Part shown: piece by piece, positions 51,383-63,420 of the stretch
Position numbering within the stretch: position 1 is the stretch's first letter
Layout of the letters: every line of letters begins with the position of its first letter
DNA from: Saccharina japonica
Taxonomy: Eukaryota > Sar > Phaeophyceae > Laminariales > Laminariaceae
Direction: 5' to 3'
Length of the DNA stretch: 64,000 nt
NCBI GenBank assembly: GCA_008828725.1
Contig: MEHQ01000681.1
Span: 248,001 to 312,000 of the forward strand
Notes under the pieces: generated by a model
Told to the model about the DNA's origin: nothing
What the model saw: only the letters and a program-made list of their open reading frames with translations
Database searches by the model: none
Position numbers and translations under genes: made by a program

Positions 51383-51728
51383 TTAGCGGTCGGCCTTGGT
51401 GTGTTTCCGCTTAAACTCCTCAAATGGCGACAGCACTTCGTCAGGCAGCAGCAGCTTTGCCCCCCGCCCACCCCCGCGACCGCCGGGCCCGACCTTGTAC
51501 GTAGCATTGCTTGGGCGCAAAAAAACGGCCGGAGAACTTGCCCTCTCTCGTGCTCGTTCGGGTGGGGGCTGCGCCAGCCCCCTCTCCGCTGGAGGCCGCG
51601 GATCCGACGCCTGCAGCACCTGCACCAACTGTAGTAGCAGCAGTAGCAGTAGCACCAGCATCAGGACCAGAAGCATCAGCCTCTGAGGTGCTGTCACCAC
51701 GCCTCTTGCTGATCCTCCGCCGCGGCAT
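51383..51728 (-). pseudogene. ORF A, left copy: paralogue of ORF B, frameshifted
   Basis: Starts MPRRRISKRRGDSTSE at 51728. A Gly/Ala/Thr spacer leads to TREGKFSGRFFAPK, matching the ORF B core. Downstream the similarity moves to another frame ending GRGAKLLLPDEVLSPFEEFK at 51383, so a frameshift lies between. Beyond the stop, LRKDNLRLKGERW-like sequence still resembles ORF B, showing that the ancestral protein was longer. It is transcribed away from ORF B if both are expressed. Confidence 0.5.
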
Positions 51729-52192
51729 GCCGTGCCTCTGTTGTCAACTGTTTTAAGTAACCACCTCTCTCTTTTTTGTACATATTACTTCTGATTTTAG
51801 CTTGCTTCCACCCCCTTCAGCCCCAGTCCTCACAACAGCAGTATATATGTTGGTGATGACCACCGCCAGTTTCCTACCCTCTGCCGTGTGGGGAGCAACA
51901 AGCCTGAACGAAGCCAGAAGCCTGAAGCCAGAACCAGATTTGCGCTCTCTCATACTCGTATGTTTCCCCCAACCAAACATGCCTTCCATATACATTCCTA
52001 TACATAAATCAACATGCTAGAACTGGAAACCCGCGGGTTTCCAGTTTTCGATTTTTAAAATTCGGCGGGATGATTTTTGCCCAATCAGAAATACAGGAGC
52101 TCCAGGTTCTCCGGTTCCCCCCAGAGAGGGGGCCGGCACCCCGCACACTTCGTACTACGGACTGCTGCTGAGGAGACAACAGAGGCACGAGC

Positions 52193-52449
52193 ATGGGGAG
52201 ACCGAAGAAAGTCAAGCGCAAACAGCTTAGGGGTCCTCGCGGCGGTTTTGTGCGAAGTGCCCCGGAGGTGGCGCCAGCAGAGGAACCGGATACTGCCTTT
52301 TCTGGGCGTCTATCTCCCATGCCCTTGCCCAACGACGGCGGCGGCAGTGCTTCTGCGATGCATGAGGCAGAGGACGACAGCGGCGAGGGTGCTGCTGGCA
52401 GTGCACAAGATGAATGCCAGGCGATACTACCTCTGGGGCCTCCAGCGAC

Positions 52450-52512
<63 letters not shown>

Positions 52513-53120
52513 GGATGGCTCGAGCAACAATAGTAGCAGTGGTGGACTATTAATACAGATTGCGCCGCCTCTGATACTACCGCCGTGTGCACCTCAAAGC
52601 ACCCACGGTGACACCCCCTCAGAGGCTGGTGGTGGTGGTGGTGGTGGTGGTGGTGCTGCTGCTGGTGCTGCTGGTGCCGCCGCTTCAGCCGACGCAGGCT
52701 CGGCAGATGTCGCACCCGCGGCCTCCAGCGGAGAGGGGGCTGGCGTGCCCGACATCGGCAACACTGCTGCTGCCGCCACCGCCACCCGAACGAGCACGAG
52801 AGAGGGCAAGTTCTCCGGTCCTTTTTTTGCACCCAAGCGCAGGATCGTGCGGGGTGGGCGTGGGCATGTTGGCGGACGGGGGGCAAAGCTGCTGATGCCG
52901 GACGAAGTGCTGTCGTGTTTTGCGGAGTTGAAGGGCCGTAAAGGCTGCAAGGCTGCCCGTAAACTCCGCAAGGCCAATCTGCGGCTGCACGGGGAGGTGT
53001 GGACGCGAGAGCAGCGCCGCGCAGCTGTAAGAGCGAACTGTCAGCAGGAAGGAGCTCGTACAGCACGTAATTCAGCACGTAGCACAGCACGTGATACGAA
53101 TAGAGAGCTACAGCAAGGCC

Positions 53121-53151
<31 letters not shown>

Positions 53152-53599
53152 TGAGGAGGTGCGGTTCTCGTGGTTATTTATGTGTACAACTACAGTAGTA
53201 GTAGTATCATACGTACCGTCATGTATGATAGATACCAGTCCCGCGCAGGAAAGGTTCAGCCAAGTTCATCCGCCCAATCGAAACGCCTCCCCCGTGCTGG
53301 TTCTTGTAAATGAAACTTCTTGCGCAGGAAGGGTTCAACCAAGCTCCCTCCCCCCCCCGCTCGTCGACGATCGGCCTCCACTCCCTCCTCGCTGCCCAAT
53401 CCAGCTTTTTCACTGGTACTCATTTGGTGGGCGTCGCCTCTATCCAGGCGGCACCTTTGTGCCTATACTGCTGTATCAGGTCTCCGCGACGGTGTCGGTC
53501 TGCACCCGCACACACGACACACGAGACACGACACACGGCATTGAGACGAGGTCGAAGGCAATGAGTATGGGCCAGCCAGTAAGAATCAACCTACAGTAG
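52193..53599 (+). CDS. ORF B, left copy: basic low-complexity protein of unknown family
   Basis: I do not recognise the family. The frame is open for 468 codons. In order: a basic start MGRPKKVKRKQLRGPRGG (AT-hook- or NLS-like GRPKK), an acidic/Ser segment, poly-Ala from a GCA run (about residues 83-105), a poly-Gly/Ala stretch (about 143-165), then an ordered block TREGKFSGPFFAPKR (about 202-216), GGRGAKLLMPDEVLSCFAEL, and a basic region with KLRKANLRLHGEVW and EQRRAAVRANCQQEGA. After about residue 348 the frame enters the D2 block and is probably not native. The core is shared with ORF A and with the mirror copy, so selection or recent duplication has kept it. Whether it is a cellular gene or belongs to a mobile element is unknown. 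Confidence 0.5.
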
Positions 53600-54209
53600 C
53601 AAGAAACTAAGGCTCATTTTTTATTTTGGACGATAAGAAAATGTCGAAAAAATGGTCAAGAAGTCATGCTCGGCGACGGGCGCTACACAAAATTCTACGG
53701 GTGCGATCTTACCAGGTACCAGGTATCCTTTTACGTTCTTCTGTTTTCGGGTGTACGTACGAGGTACCATGGATATTTTCTGATGTAGAGCCACCACACG
53801 TCTGACAAATCATGATTTGCCTTGACCAACAGCAGATGGTACACATCAGTGGGTTGGTGCATCCTACATATCACCACGTGAAGACGTGTTACACACAGAC
53901 CGTACTCCAGTAGCTAAGAGTACAACGTGCTTAGTAACTCGGGCACGCGCATGCTCACATGGCCTCATCGCATAGATCACTACCATCAATCCACATACTA
54001 TGAATATGTGCACCAGCCCCACCAACACGCCATTACGAATTGAAAGGCTCGAATCGCACATACCATTCGCAGACAACAGACAGCAGAAAGAACACACAAA
54101 AAAGCAACAAAAATGCATATGATATGATATCGGCAACCATACTTTGGCGGACTGGTCCGTGTGCGGCAACGCATGTCACCTACCAGGTATACACAGCAGT
54201 ACTGAAATA
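53239..54209 (+). repeat. Direct duplication D2, spacer of the palindrome
   Basis: Near-exact copy of D1 (49546-50515) forming the loop between the two inverted arms. The left arm meets it at GATACCAG and the right arm begins with CTGGTATC a few bases after it ends. Confidence 0.9.
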
Positions 54210-54911
54210 CGTATGATACTGGTATCTATCATACATGACGGTACGTATGATACTACTACTACTGTAGTTGTACACATAAATAACCACGAGAACCGCACCT
54301 CCTCAGCTGTTGTTGCTGCTGCTGCTGCTGCTGGGCCTTGCTGTAGCCCTCTACTCGTATCACGTGCTGTGCTACGTGCTGAATTACGTGCTGTACGAGC
54401 TCCTTCCTGCTGACAGTTCGCTCGTACAGCTGCGCGGCGCTGCTCTCGCGTCCACACCTCCCCGTGCAGCCGCAGATTGGCCTTGCGGAGTTTACGGGCA
54501 GCCTTGCAGCCTTTACGGCCCTTCAACTCCGCAAAACACGACAGCACTTCGTCCGGCATCAGCAGCTTTGCCCCCCGTCCGCCAACATGCCCACGCCCAC
54601 CCCGCACGATCCTGCGCTTGGGTGCAAAAAAAGGACCGGAGAACTTGCCCTCTCTCGTGCTCGTTCGGGTGGCGGTGGCGGCAGCAGCAGTGTTGCCGAT
54701 GTCGGGCACGCCAGCCCCCTCTCCGCTGGAGGCCGCGGGTGCGACATCTGCCGAGCCTGCGTCGGCTGAAGCGGCGGCACCAGCAGCACCAGCAGCAGCA
54801 CCACCACCACCACCACCACCACCACCAGCCTCTGAGGGGGTGTCACCGTGGGTGCTTTGAGGTGCACACGGCGGTAGTATCAGAGGCGGCGCAATCTCTA
54901 GTCCACCACTG

Positions 54912-54939
54912 CTACGTACTATTGTTGCTCGAGCCATCC

Positions 54940-55002
<63 letters not shown>

Positions 55003-55259
55003 GTCGCTGGAGGCCCCAGAGGTAGTATCGCCTGGCATTCATCTTGTGCACTGCCAGCAGCACCCTCGCCGCTGTCGTCCTCTGCCTCATGCATCGCAGA
55101 AGCAGTGCCGCCGCCGTCGTTGGGCAAGGGCATGGGAGATACACGCCCAGAAAAGGCAGTATCCGGTTCCTCTGCTGGCGCCACCTCCGGGGCACTTCGC
55201 ACAAAACCGCCGCGAGGACCCCTAAGCTGTTTGCGCTTGACTTTCTTCGGTCTCCCCAT
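54912..55259 (-). pseudogene. ORF B, right copy, truncated by indel
   Basis: Same start (MGRPKKVKRKQ) as the left copy, but extra bases after the poly-Ala/SSNNS stretch bring a stop after 115 residues. The downstream core (TREGKFSGPFFAPK onward) remains intact in another frame over about 54240-54900. The left copy therefore looks like the less damaged one. Confidence 0.55.
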
Positions 55260-55709
55260 GCTCGTGCCTCTGTTGTCTCCTCAGCAGCAGTCCGTAGTAC
55301 GAAGTGTGCGGGGTGCCGGCCCCCTCTCTGGGGGGAACCGGAGAACCTGGAGCTCCTGTATTTCTGATTGGGCAAAAATCATCCCGCCGAATTTTAAAAA
55401 TCGAAAACTGGAAACCCGCGGGTTTCCAGTTCTAGCATGTTGATTTATGTATGGGAATGTATATGGAAGGCATGTTTGGTTGGGGGAAACATACGCGTAT
55501 GAGAGAGCGCAAATCTGGTTCTGGCTTCGTTCGGGCTTGTTGCTCCCCACACGGCAGAGGGTAGGAAACTGGCGGTGGTCATCACCAACATCTATACTGC
55601 TGTTGTGAGGACTGGGGCTGAAGGGGGTGGAAGCAAGCTAAAATCAGAAGTAATATGTACAAAAAAGAGAGAGGTGGTTACTTAAAACAGTTGACAACAG
55701 AGGCACGGC

Positions 55710-56054
55710 ATGCCGCGGCGGAGGATCAGCAAGAGGCGTGGTGACAGCACCTCAGAGGCTGATGCTTCTGGTCCTGATGCTGGTGCTACTGCTACTGCTG
55801 CTACTACAGTTGGTGCAGGTGCTGCAGGCGTCGGATCCGCGGCCTCCAGCGGAGAGGGGGCTGGCGCAGCCCCCACCGAACGAGCACGAGAGAGGGCAAG
55901 TTCTCCGGCCGTTTTTTTGCGCCCAAGCAATGCTACGTACAAGGTCGGGCCCGGCGGTCGCGGGGGTGGGCGGGGGGCAAAGCTGCTGCTGCCTGTCGAA
56001 GTGCTGTCGCCATTTGAGGAGTTTAAGCGGAAAAACACCAAGGCCGGCCCCTAA
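55710..56054 (+). pseudogene. ORF A, right copy
   Basis: Starts MPRRRISKRRGD and is open for 114 residues to TAA at 56052. One base fewer than the left copy, in the CCCCCACC(C)GAACGAG stretch, moves the middle into a different frame (ERARERASS in place of the TREGKFSG core) but makes it continuous with GRGAKLLLPVEVLSPFEEF. Both copies are therefore damaged, at different reading-frame positions. Confidence 0.5.
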
Positions 56055-56795
56055 CTCCGCAAGGACAATCTGCGGCTGAAAGGGGAAAGGTGGAAAAAAG
56101 AGAAGCGCGCCGAAGCAATTAGGGCGAATCGTGAGCAGGAAGGAGCTACGAATACAGCACGTATTGATAGTACTACCTGAGACCTACAGCAAGGCGCAGC
56201 ATACGGAGGTGCAGTTTTCTTCCTGTCATGTACTCTTACGTTTAGGGCGTGTCTTAACTTCACTTCGCGGGCATTGGAACGGAACGAGCGTAAAAGTATT
56301 TGCCAGAAAAAGTGGTGCTGATTGGATATTGAGAAAAAGTCATGCGAACAGATTCTAAGCGTTCCAAGCTGTCCGTAAATTTGTAAAGAGGAAGCGTATC
56401 TGTCAAAACAGTAATCCTTGTTCAGCAGGACCGAACGGCCCACTTGGAACGAGATTTACGGCAGTTGATTGGTGCTGGAAGTGTTGCAACTGGTTGCGAC
56501 ATTTGCTGGGAGGCCCACCAGGGCATGGGGTAAAATGAGGTGACATGGGAGCACGCGATGGAGCACGTGCAGACACCACAGGTCTCGCCTGCGGTAGGAG
56601 CCACGCGATACGGCCATGGTCTGTACAGGAGGCTCACGAGGGAAAAATTCGGGTGGTGAACGAGACTGTGGCGATAGATATCTAGCAAAAACGCTGGACC
56701 GATGTTCACAGAAGCGCCAGGATACCTCGTCGAGCCGCGACGGCGATATCATAACTTCTAGATTTGTCCCGAGGGTGCCACTTGGACGGCTAGCA

Positions 56796-58424
56796 CTGCT
56801 TGGTCTGAGGCATGTCAGGCGCTCTACTTGCGTGTGAAGCTATCCTCTGTACCAGGAGCACTCGCTGCCTACGTGACGGTACCCCTGTCCTAGAGTCCAG
56901 CTGCACAGTCCCGAGGCAAATTTCATGGGTTACTTTCTGTTGCGGCCTGTTCCAGGATCGGGTGCCTAAAAAGTCGATCGGACACAAACCGCAAAAACAG
57001 CATGGAATGGAACGAACGAACGCGAATAATCTCGTTCCGTTCTAGCCATTCCAAGCTGTCGAATGGAGTTAAGACACGGCCTTAGTGTAGGCGGCATCTG
57101 GTATTTGTTGTTGCCCACGGGCCAGTGCGCTAAAGTACCGGTATTCAATTTCCTGGTTTATTTTTGCCGTCTGCTTTCTGTAAATGAGTCTTGTGCTGGT
57201 GGGGCTGATGTTCGTACGTATATACAGCATCTGAATGATCTGTACATGTTTCCGCAGTACAAACAGTAGGCCCACGAGTAAGAAATAACCTAACTCATCG
57301 GACAGATCATCGATCAAGATCTGTAGATCATCATACTATATACCAAGTATGTGAGATACACGCAGGTGGCTTGGTGGCACCTAGTGACCGTGAGGTTCAC
57401 TGTTGTTCAATAGAACAGAAAGGAAAGAGATGGTTTGAAAGGTGGCGCTTATGTGGTGTTGGGAGAGTGAGCTCGGTGAGGCTCACAACACTTGTGTGAT
57501 CGCCTGGTGCGATCACCCCAGTAAGTTGGTTACAACTTACTCTACATGTCCTACCTGTCTACATGACCCTCATGATCTGATCATGTGTCAGTACCCTCAA
57601 TTTTCCATGTACCAGTACCCTATGATACGATATACTACGAGTACTCTTATTGTTTCCCCGATTGATAATCTTGTCTCATATTATCGTAGATCTGTCAAGA
57701 TCAGAACAATAGATAGTTCTTCGATCGTACATTCTGACAAGCTGCCGCTAGGAACTCGCGCCGCAGGTGATATTTATATTTACACCTGTCGTCAACTTGT
57801 GTGCGATGGTGAAGAACGAAAAACAAAATCAACAAACGTATCAAACGTAGTGGATACGAAAAGCACAGAACATGCGACAACTGTTAACATGTGCGGACTC
57901 CTACACAAGTCCGCCGATCACACCCCACAACACCAGCCACCGTTGACCTGCCCGCCGCGAATCGCACCCCACCCCACTGGCCATCGTTGAATTGTCTGCA
58001 ATCCCTCGCCGAGCTCCTATTACAACCCGTTAGCAATTATTTTTATACGGGTGGGCTGTTCACGTATATTGCATTGCTTTGCTCGTTAGGGAGCACCCCC
58101 GGGTGGGATCAAGGTGCTGGCGTAGACCCAATCCAACCCCCAACCCTAACCCTAACTCTGACCCCAAACATGACACAAAACGGACCAGAAACGTGCGAGA
58201 AACGCGGCTGCGCCGCTTTTGCAACTAGCGAGAAAATTGACAGAACTTTCCGATTGCGGACCACATTTCCGAACTTCAGACCACACGTACTCAATTTTCA
58301 AGACAAAATCATCCCTTAAATATCCGATTGAATAATCTACTCCCCCCGCCAGTCGACGAACGGTCGCCCCTAACCGTCCTGCGCTTAGGCGTGTGCCGTC
58401 TGGACCATCCTAGGATATTGGCAG
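56796..58424. other. No recognised gene; relic of palindrome sequence and one orphan ORF
   Basis: Near 56999-57085, GGAACGAACG, CCATTCCAAGCTGTC and GAGTTAAGACACGGC resemble words inside the palindrome arms (51046-51190), suggesting an older relative. The frame 57442-57990 (182 codons) is the longest non-repetitive open frame here but has no recognised domain or clear splice partner. A telomere-type AACCCTAACCCTAAC word is at about 58139-58155. Confidence 0.4.
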
Positions 58425-59604
58425 GAAACTGGATACCAAGCTCTCTTGCTTGACGAATCTGGATGCTGTGATCTGGTTCGTTGTGCTGATGCAGCCGTGG
58501 CTCGGATCAAGGAATCGATTGAAAGGTCTTTTTATTGGCGTCTCTGGTGAGCGGAGAAGATGAAGGATGACGCGACTGACCCTGGTAGGGGAGTGCTCCT
58601 CTCCCGTCTCGCCGCCACAACTTCTTGCAAACGCGATGAAAATTGAGCTCCACATTGCTGCCGTGAGAAAAAAAGGGGTTTCCATTCTCCCCCTTTTCCC
58701 GAAATGGCGTGTTTCCAACTCCTTAAGTCTACTCGTAGTCGTACCCACCCACTCGGAATTCCTTCGCCCCATAAATCACGACCCACAACATGTACTACGC
58801 GATAAAAATAACGCGTTCGGACCCACTGGAAGTGCACAGGGACCTTTTTTCTTCTTGCTCCCCACACCCGCACAACGGCCGGGGGCTTGGAAACCCTTCT
58901 CCGGTTTGCTTGCATGCCAGAGTACTCAACGTACACCAACGCCATCCTAAGGCCCTGTAGAGCTGCGGCAATTGCACATTGTCTATGATATCCATCTAAT
59001 AATTAATTCACTCGTACGTGTTCTTGTTCGTGCGGGACCCCTGGTCCCACAAAGCAAGAATTCGTTGTCGTTGAATTATGCGTTGGGTGTCGTGGACAAT
59101 TTTCAATTATCGCAGCTCTACAGAGCCTTATATTGGCGTTCGTGTACGTTGAGTACTCTGGCATGCATGCAAACCGGAGAAGAGCTTCCAAGCCCCCGGC
59201 CGTTATGTTGGTGTGGGAAGCAAGAAGCAAATAACACCCTGTGCACTTCCAGTGCGTCCGAACGCGTTACTTTCATCACGGAGTACATGTTGTGGGTGGT
59301 GAGTCGTGGGGCGAAGGAGTTCCGAGTGGGTGGGGCACGAGTGGACTGAACGAGTTGGAAACACGCCATTTCGGGAAAAGGGGGAGAATGGAAACCTTTT
59401 TCTGGCTGAAAGGATACTGGATGCCAGGCTTTCTAGCTGATGATCTGGTCCGTTGTGTTGGTACTGTGGCTCGGTTCGAGGGATCGATTGAAAGGCATTT
59501 TCTTAGTGTCTCTGGTGAGAAAAGATGAGGGATGGCGCGGCTGACCCTGGTATATAGGGGAGTGCTCCTATCTCGTCTCGCTGTCACAGCTTGCTACGAA
59601 GCTA
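58425..59604. repeat. Composite repeat A-B-B'-A
   Basis: Segment A (about 58425-58625) is repeated in the same orientation at about 59410-59604 (GGATCGATTGAAAGG-like, CTGACCCTGGTA, GGGGAGTGCTCC words). Between them, segment B (58669-58985) is followed after ~100 bp by its reverse complement B' (59086-59403), with shared words such as CATGCCAGAGTACTCAACGT and CCATTCTCCCCCTTTTCCC. Similarity is clearly lower than in the 50-57 kb palindrome, so this is older. Confidence 0.75.
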
Positions 59605-62223
59605 CTCCTATTCACTCGCTCTAATCATCCAGACTTCAACCTCAAGCCTCCAGAAGGGGTGGTCCGTTCGATTCAGCTGGCTGTACAACTGTACTTACTC
59701 TCGGCAAAGTCTACAGAAAGAGTCAAATATTTTCTTAGGCAGTCTAGTAGTCTTTTTTTCAGCATACCAGGTAGTGTGTACTGCTACGTAGAATATCCTC
59801 TCAGCTTTCTCCTGTCACCATGATTCTCCGTGCTCCACTCCTGTCACGGAGCTGTCTGTACCCCGTGCGTAGATCTCACCTAAAGCGCTGCTGTTGAGTG
59901 GCCGACTGTACTCTTACATCTCCACTGCCTCCTAGAATACCCTTATCTTCATACGAAGTATAGTTGCCTACCGTCAAGGTTTCTGAAGGTTTTGATGTAT
60001 AGCGGTGAGGTTTCCATATTCGCTTAGATCAGGCGTTTCTCGTTGGCGGACCCATACTGCTGTATAACAACAAGTGTCTACAGGGTATGGGCGTGCCATC
60101 ATGTGTGTGCTTGCATTAGTAATCGCGGTGTTCTCTGGTCTCGTGCGATTGGTGCGATCTGTACACACGTTTCCGCGTGATGATCTGTAGCATATCATAC
60201 CAGTCTGATCACGAATATAGTGCTGGTTCGGCTTGATCAGCAATACAGTGCGCCTAACAAAAAGGCATTGTTCGTAGGGGGGTGTTCAGCTATTACAGGG
60301 GAAGAAAATAGCACACAATAGTAGAAGAAGAGGTTCGGGGTGAGAGGAACCCGGAGTGGCCAGTGGGATGCCCGGATATGGTCCCCGGTGTTTTACCCGG
60401 TCACGCCGAGATTGTTTTAAGTTTGATTGTTTCCAGCATTTTTTTTCTTCGATTTTTGTTTTCCGATCACGACATGGTCGACCACGGTTGCACGGGAGGT
60501 TTAGAGCCGTCAAGAGTTTGGCGTGGATCGCAAGTGTTGATCGCTGTATCTCTTTTTCACCAAAACCACTTCGGTACTGCTGCAGCTGAACAAATATTCG
60601 ATCGTCCGACATTGTTTTTTGGATGTGAAATTACAGCTTCATATAACCTCTGCTACAGATCCAGCCGCGTTTTTTTTTCAGAATCAATGATACCAGCTGG
60701 TGGCGGAGGTTTGCGTAGGCTGCTCCTTGGTCTGGTGCTTCTGTATTAGGGGGTCAAAGTTACGATTTCGAAACAAAAAATCGGATTTAGGGTTTGCAGA
60801 GATATTAACGAAACCGATGTCAAAAACGTGGATGATGAAAAAAAGTAAACAGGGGAAAGATATACCGCTAAATATATGAAACTGCACTATGATCGTGATG
60901 AGACTGGTGTGCACTATCTCTACCTTCTGAAACCTGCTACACGGTACGTCCCAAGCCACTGATCCGTGCGGTCTACAGCAGGTCAAGCAGATCATGAGGC
61001 AGGTCAGGCAGATCATGAGGCAGATCATGATCTGTCCGATGTATGTTGAGTTTACTTCGGAAAATGATCCATTGTATATACAATACGTATGTACCGGGTG
61101 CGCCCAAAAACACATACAATAGAAGAAAACAAAGGGACACTTGGTGCCACCGTAGAATTTCGTGCACCTCTCGCCGCGAAGGGTAAGTTGCTTTCTCATA
61201 TTTTCCAGTTTTTCTCGGCGTCCCCATCAATTTGAGCTTCCGTTTTCTCGCCGAATCTCATCTTTGCAAGCTGAGTGTGATACTTCGATCGCGCGTACTT
61301 ACGGGTTTTATGTGTCCTGTGTATGTATCGCGCCCCGGTTGTAAGGTGGAGTGGCATGCATTTTATGAGCACGTGGCGGGCGGTGTCTCTTGCTAGAGTA
61401 AGTCGTGGAACTGGCAGTATCCTAGGGGACCCAAGCCGAGTTTTTTTTTTTTTTTTCCCTTCCTAAAGTAGTAGGTACGTATACTTGTAAAATCGTTGTG
61501 CCGTTTTTCGTGAACTCGGGCTAGGTGTTAGCAATGAGCTCGTGCGTGATCAACGGCTGCTACCGTCATAGCAAGGGTTTGACATGCTGTTTTTTTTTTT
61601 TTTTTTGTGGTGACCATTCACAAGGCCCTCGGTTACGTTCATTGTCCATTTAGTCGTTGTTCGTGCTGCTGGCTGCTGCTGACTGCTGCTGCTGATTCAG
61701 CTTGCTCGCTACATATGTGTACCATGTATTCCAGCATGTATCAAGGTATGTTTCAAGGGGGTGTTTGCATGTTTACGGTAGTACATAGGGTAGGTAGTTT
61801 TACCAATGTTATATGTAAGGAGAGTCGACGAGGGAAGAAAGGGCTGATTTTTTTCTCGCGATAAAATTGCAAGGCGCGTCCTGTAGCGGGGAGAGCGGAG
61901 AAAAGAGCCTGATATCATTCGTACCGTATGTGACCTCGGATCTGAGTTACGACTACGTACATAGGAGGGAGCAGGAGCAAGAGAGAAGGGGCGAAGATTA
62001 AGACATGAGATGGAAAAACAAAAACACAACACCACAAAAAGCCCGGCAGACTGTCAATCTCCTCCCCTGCTACTTAGTGGTTGCGCTGGAGTTCGAAGCT
62101 CAGCTGGCGTTTTGCACAAGGCGTGCTGCGACAACAAGGATAGTGCATTTTGGCCAAAATGTTTCTGAGCGACACGAAATTCTCGATTGAAAAATTACCC
62201 CAAAACCGTTCAAATGCAGTTCT
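59605..62223. other. No gene seen
   Basis: T runs near 61441 and 61591, a GATC-rich stretch at 60960-61050 with CAGATCATGAGGCAG words, and a TACCAGGTA word at 59765. Open frames show no recognisable features. Confidence 0.4.
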
Positions 62224-62490
62224 TACGGGGGACCATAGTGAATAGGACCTACGGTACAAAACAAAAAAACGATATTTTTCGCTCTTTTTTCTAACAAAAT
62301 TTGGTCCTATTTAAATACGACCTACGGAACACACAGAAACCTATATATTTCTCTATTTTTACGAAAAAGATTTGGTGCTATTTAAAAAGGACCTCGTACG
62401 GTACACACAAAAACCTATCGTATATATAACGTATGTCCCTATTTTTATCAACAATATTTGGTCCTATTTACTATGCTATGGTCCACCGGA
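62224..62490. mobile_element. Mariner-like MITE (TTACGGGGG family), diverged
   Basis: TTACGGGGGACCATAGTGAA at the left faces TTACTATGCTATGGTCCACC at the right. The interior repeats a GACCTACGGNACACACA-type word and TTTGGTCCTATTTA-type words several times. Confidence 0.5.
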
Positions 62491-63420
62491 ACAAAAGTGT
62501 TTGATAACATTTTTCGTGGTATACCTACTGTAGTCCGCGGGATCGTTCGTTGGTTTCCGTCTCATACATATTCAGTTTTTTGGGTGAGGTACGTCGTATT
62601 CATTCCTATCACACGCCGACTTGCTGAGTCGCCATGCTTGTCCTTTGCTAAGAGTTTTTTTTTTTCCTGTTGTAGCTCCGATACTAACATCAAGTGAGAA
62701 GCCCCAGAAAAAAATGTCATGTATGAACATTACCGTAGCCCGCGCCGTGCGGTACATATACATTACGCAAGCACGTAGAAACTACTTACTTTTCACTTGG
62801 TGCTTTTTTCTAAGTCTCCCGCCGTCGATAGTTGTGCGAAAAAGCGCGAGTTGGCAAAATCGATGAAAACCGATGAGCAGTGGGGATGCTGAACCCTTTC
62901 ATATGCGCGATGAAAAACGAAGGTACGTACCGGGGGGAGAAGGGACGACACTCTTGTGGCCACTGTTTGTCCAGAAGGGCCGTTGAGGGAAATGCCTCCC
63001 ATGGGTTGGCCTGAAAGGTACACGCGTACGCACAACTAAAACAAACCAGCAACAACAACAAAGAAAGCGCAATTCGGGTCGCTCGCTGTGTGGTACTCTG
63101 GTGTTGTTGTTATTTTTTTGTATTATCTAGTTTTCTTTGTTATTTTCCCCCCTTCCCAAACTTTTGAGCCTGCGTCGTGCGTGCGCCCACGAGCTTTTCA
63201 TATGTAGAACATGGCGAAGTTGTCGTATGTTAATCACCAAAGTGGAATAGTAACGCTGTGCCTCTGCTGTATCGTAGTTTGGTTTGTACTGATATACTGG
63301 CATGTTTGCCGTTCCGAACCTTTTGAGCCGACGAGACCCTTCGACCACGAGCCACGAGCTATTTATTAGAACATGGCGAGGTTGAACGACAACACACTAA
63401 AGGATGCAATGCGGGACGTT
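62491..63420. other. No gene seen
   Basis: No supported coding region. A duplicated phrase (AAACTTTTGAGCC / CGTTCCGAACCTTTTGAGCC and CACGAGC with AACATGGCGA) occurs at about 63158-63215 and 63310-63375. Confidence 0.4.

Larger units (their letters stand above)
50636..53238 (+). repeat. Left arm of a large inverted repeat
   Basis: The arm starts TGCTAGCCGTCCAAGTGG and ends ATGATAGATACCAG. Its reverse complement is 54219-56795, with only scattered substitutions and small indels. Arm lengths are about 2603 and 2577 bp. Flanks show no matching target duplication. Confidence 0.92.
54219..56795 (-). repeat. Right arm of the large inverted repeat
   Basis: Reverse complement of 50636-53238, ending GGACGGCTAGCA. 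Indels relative to the left arm alter the frames of both ORF A and ORF B. Confidence 0.92.

Noticed and set aside
54310-55443. 377-codon open frame on the + strand of the right palindrome arm
   Set aside because: It is antisense to ORF B and arises from CTG/CAG and GGT/ACC runs.
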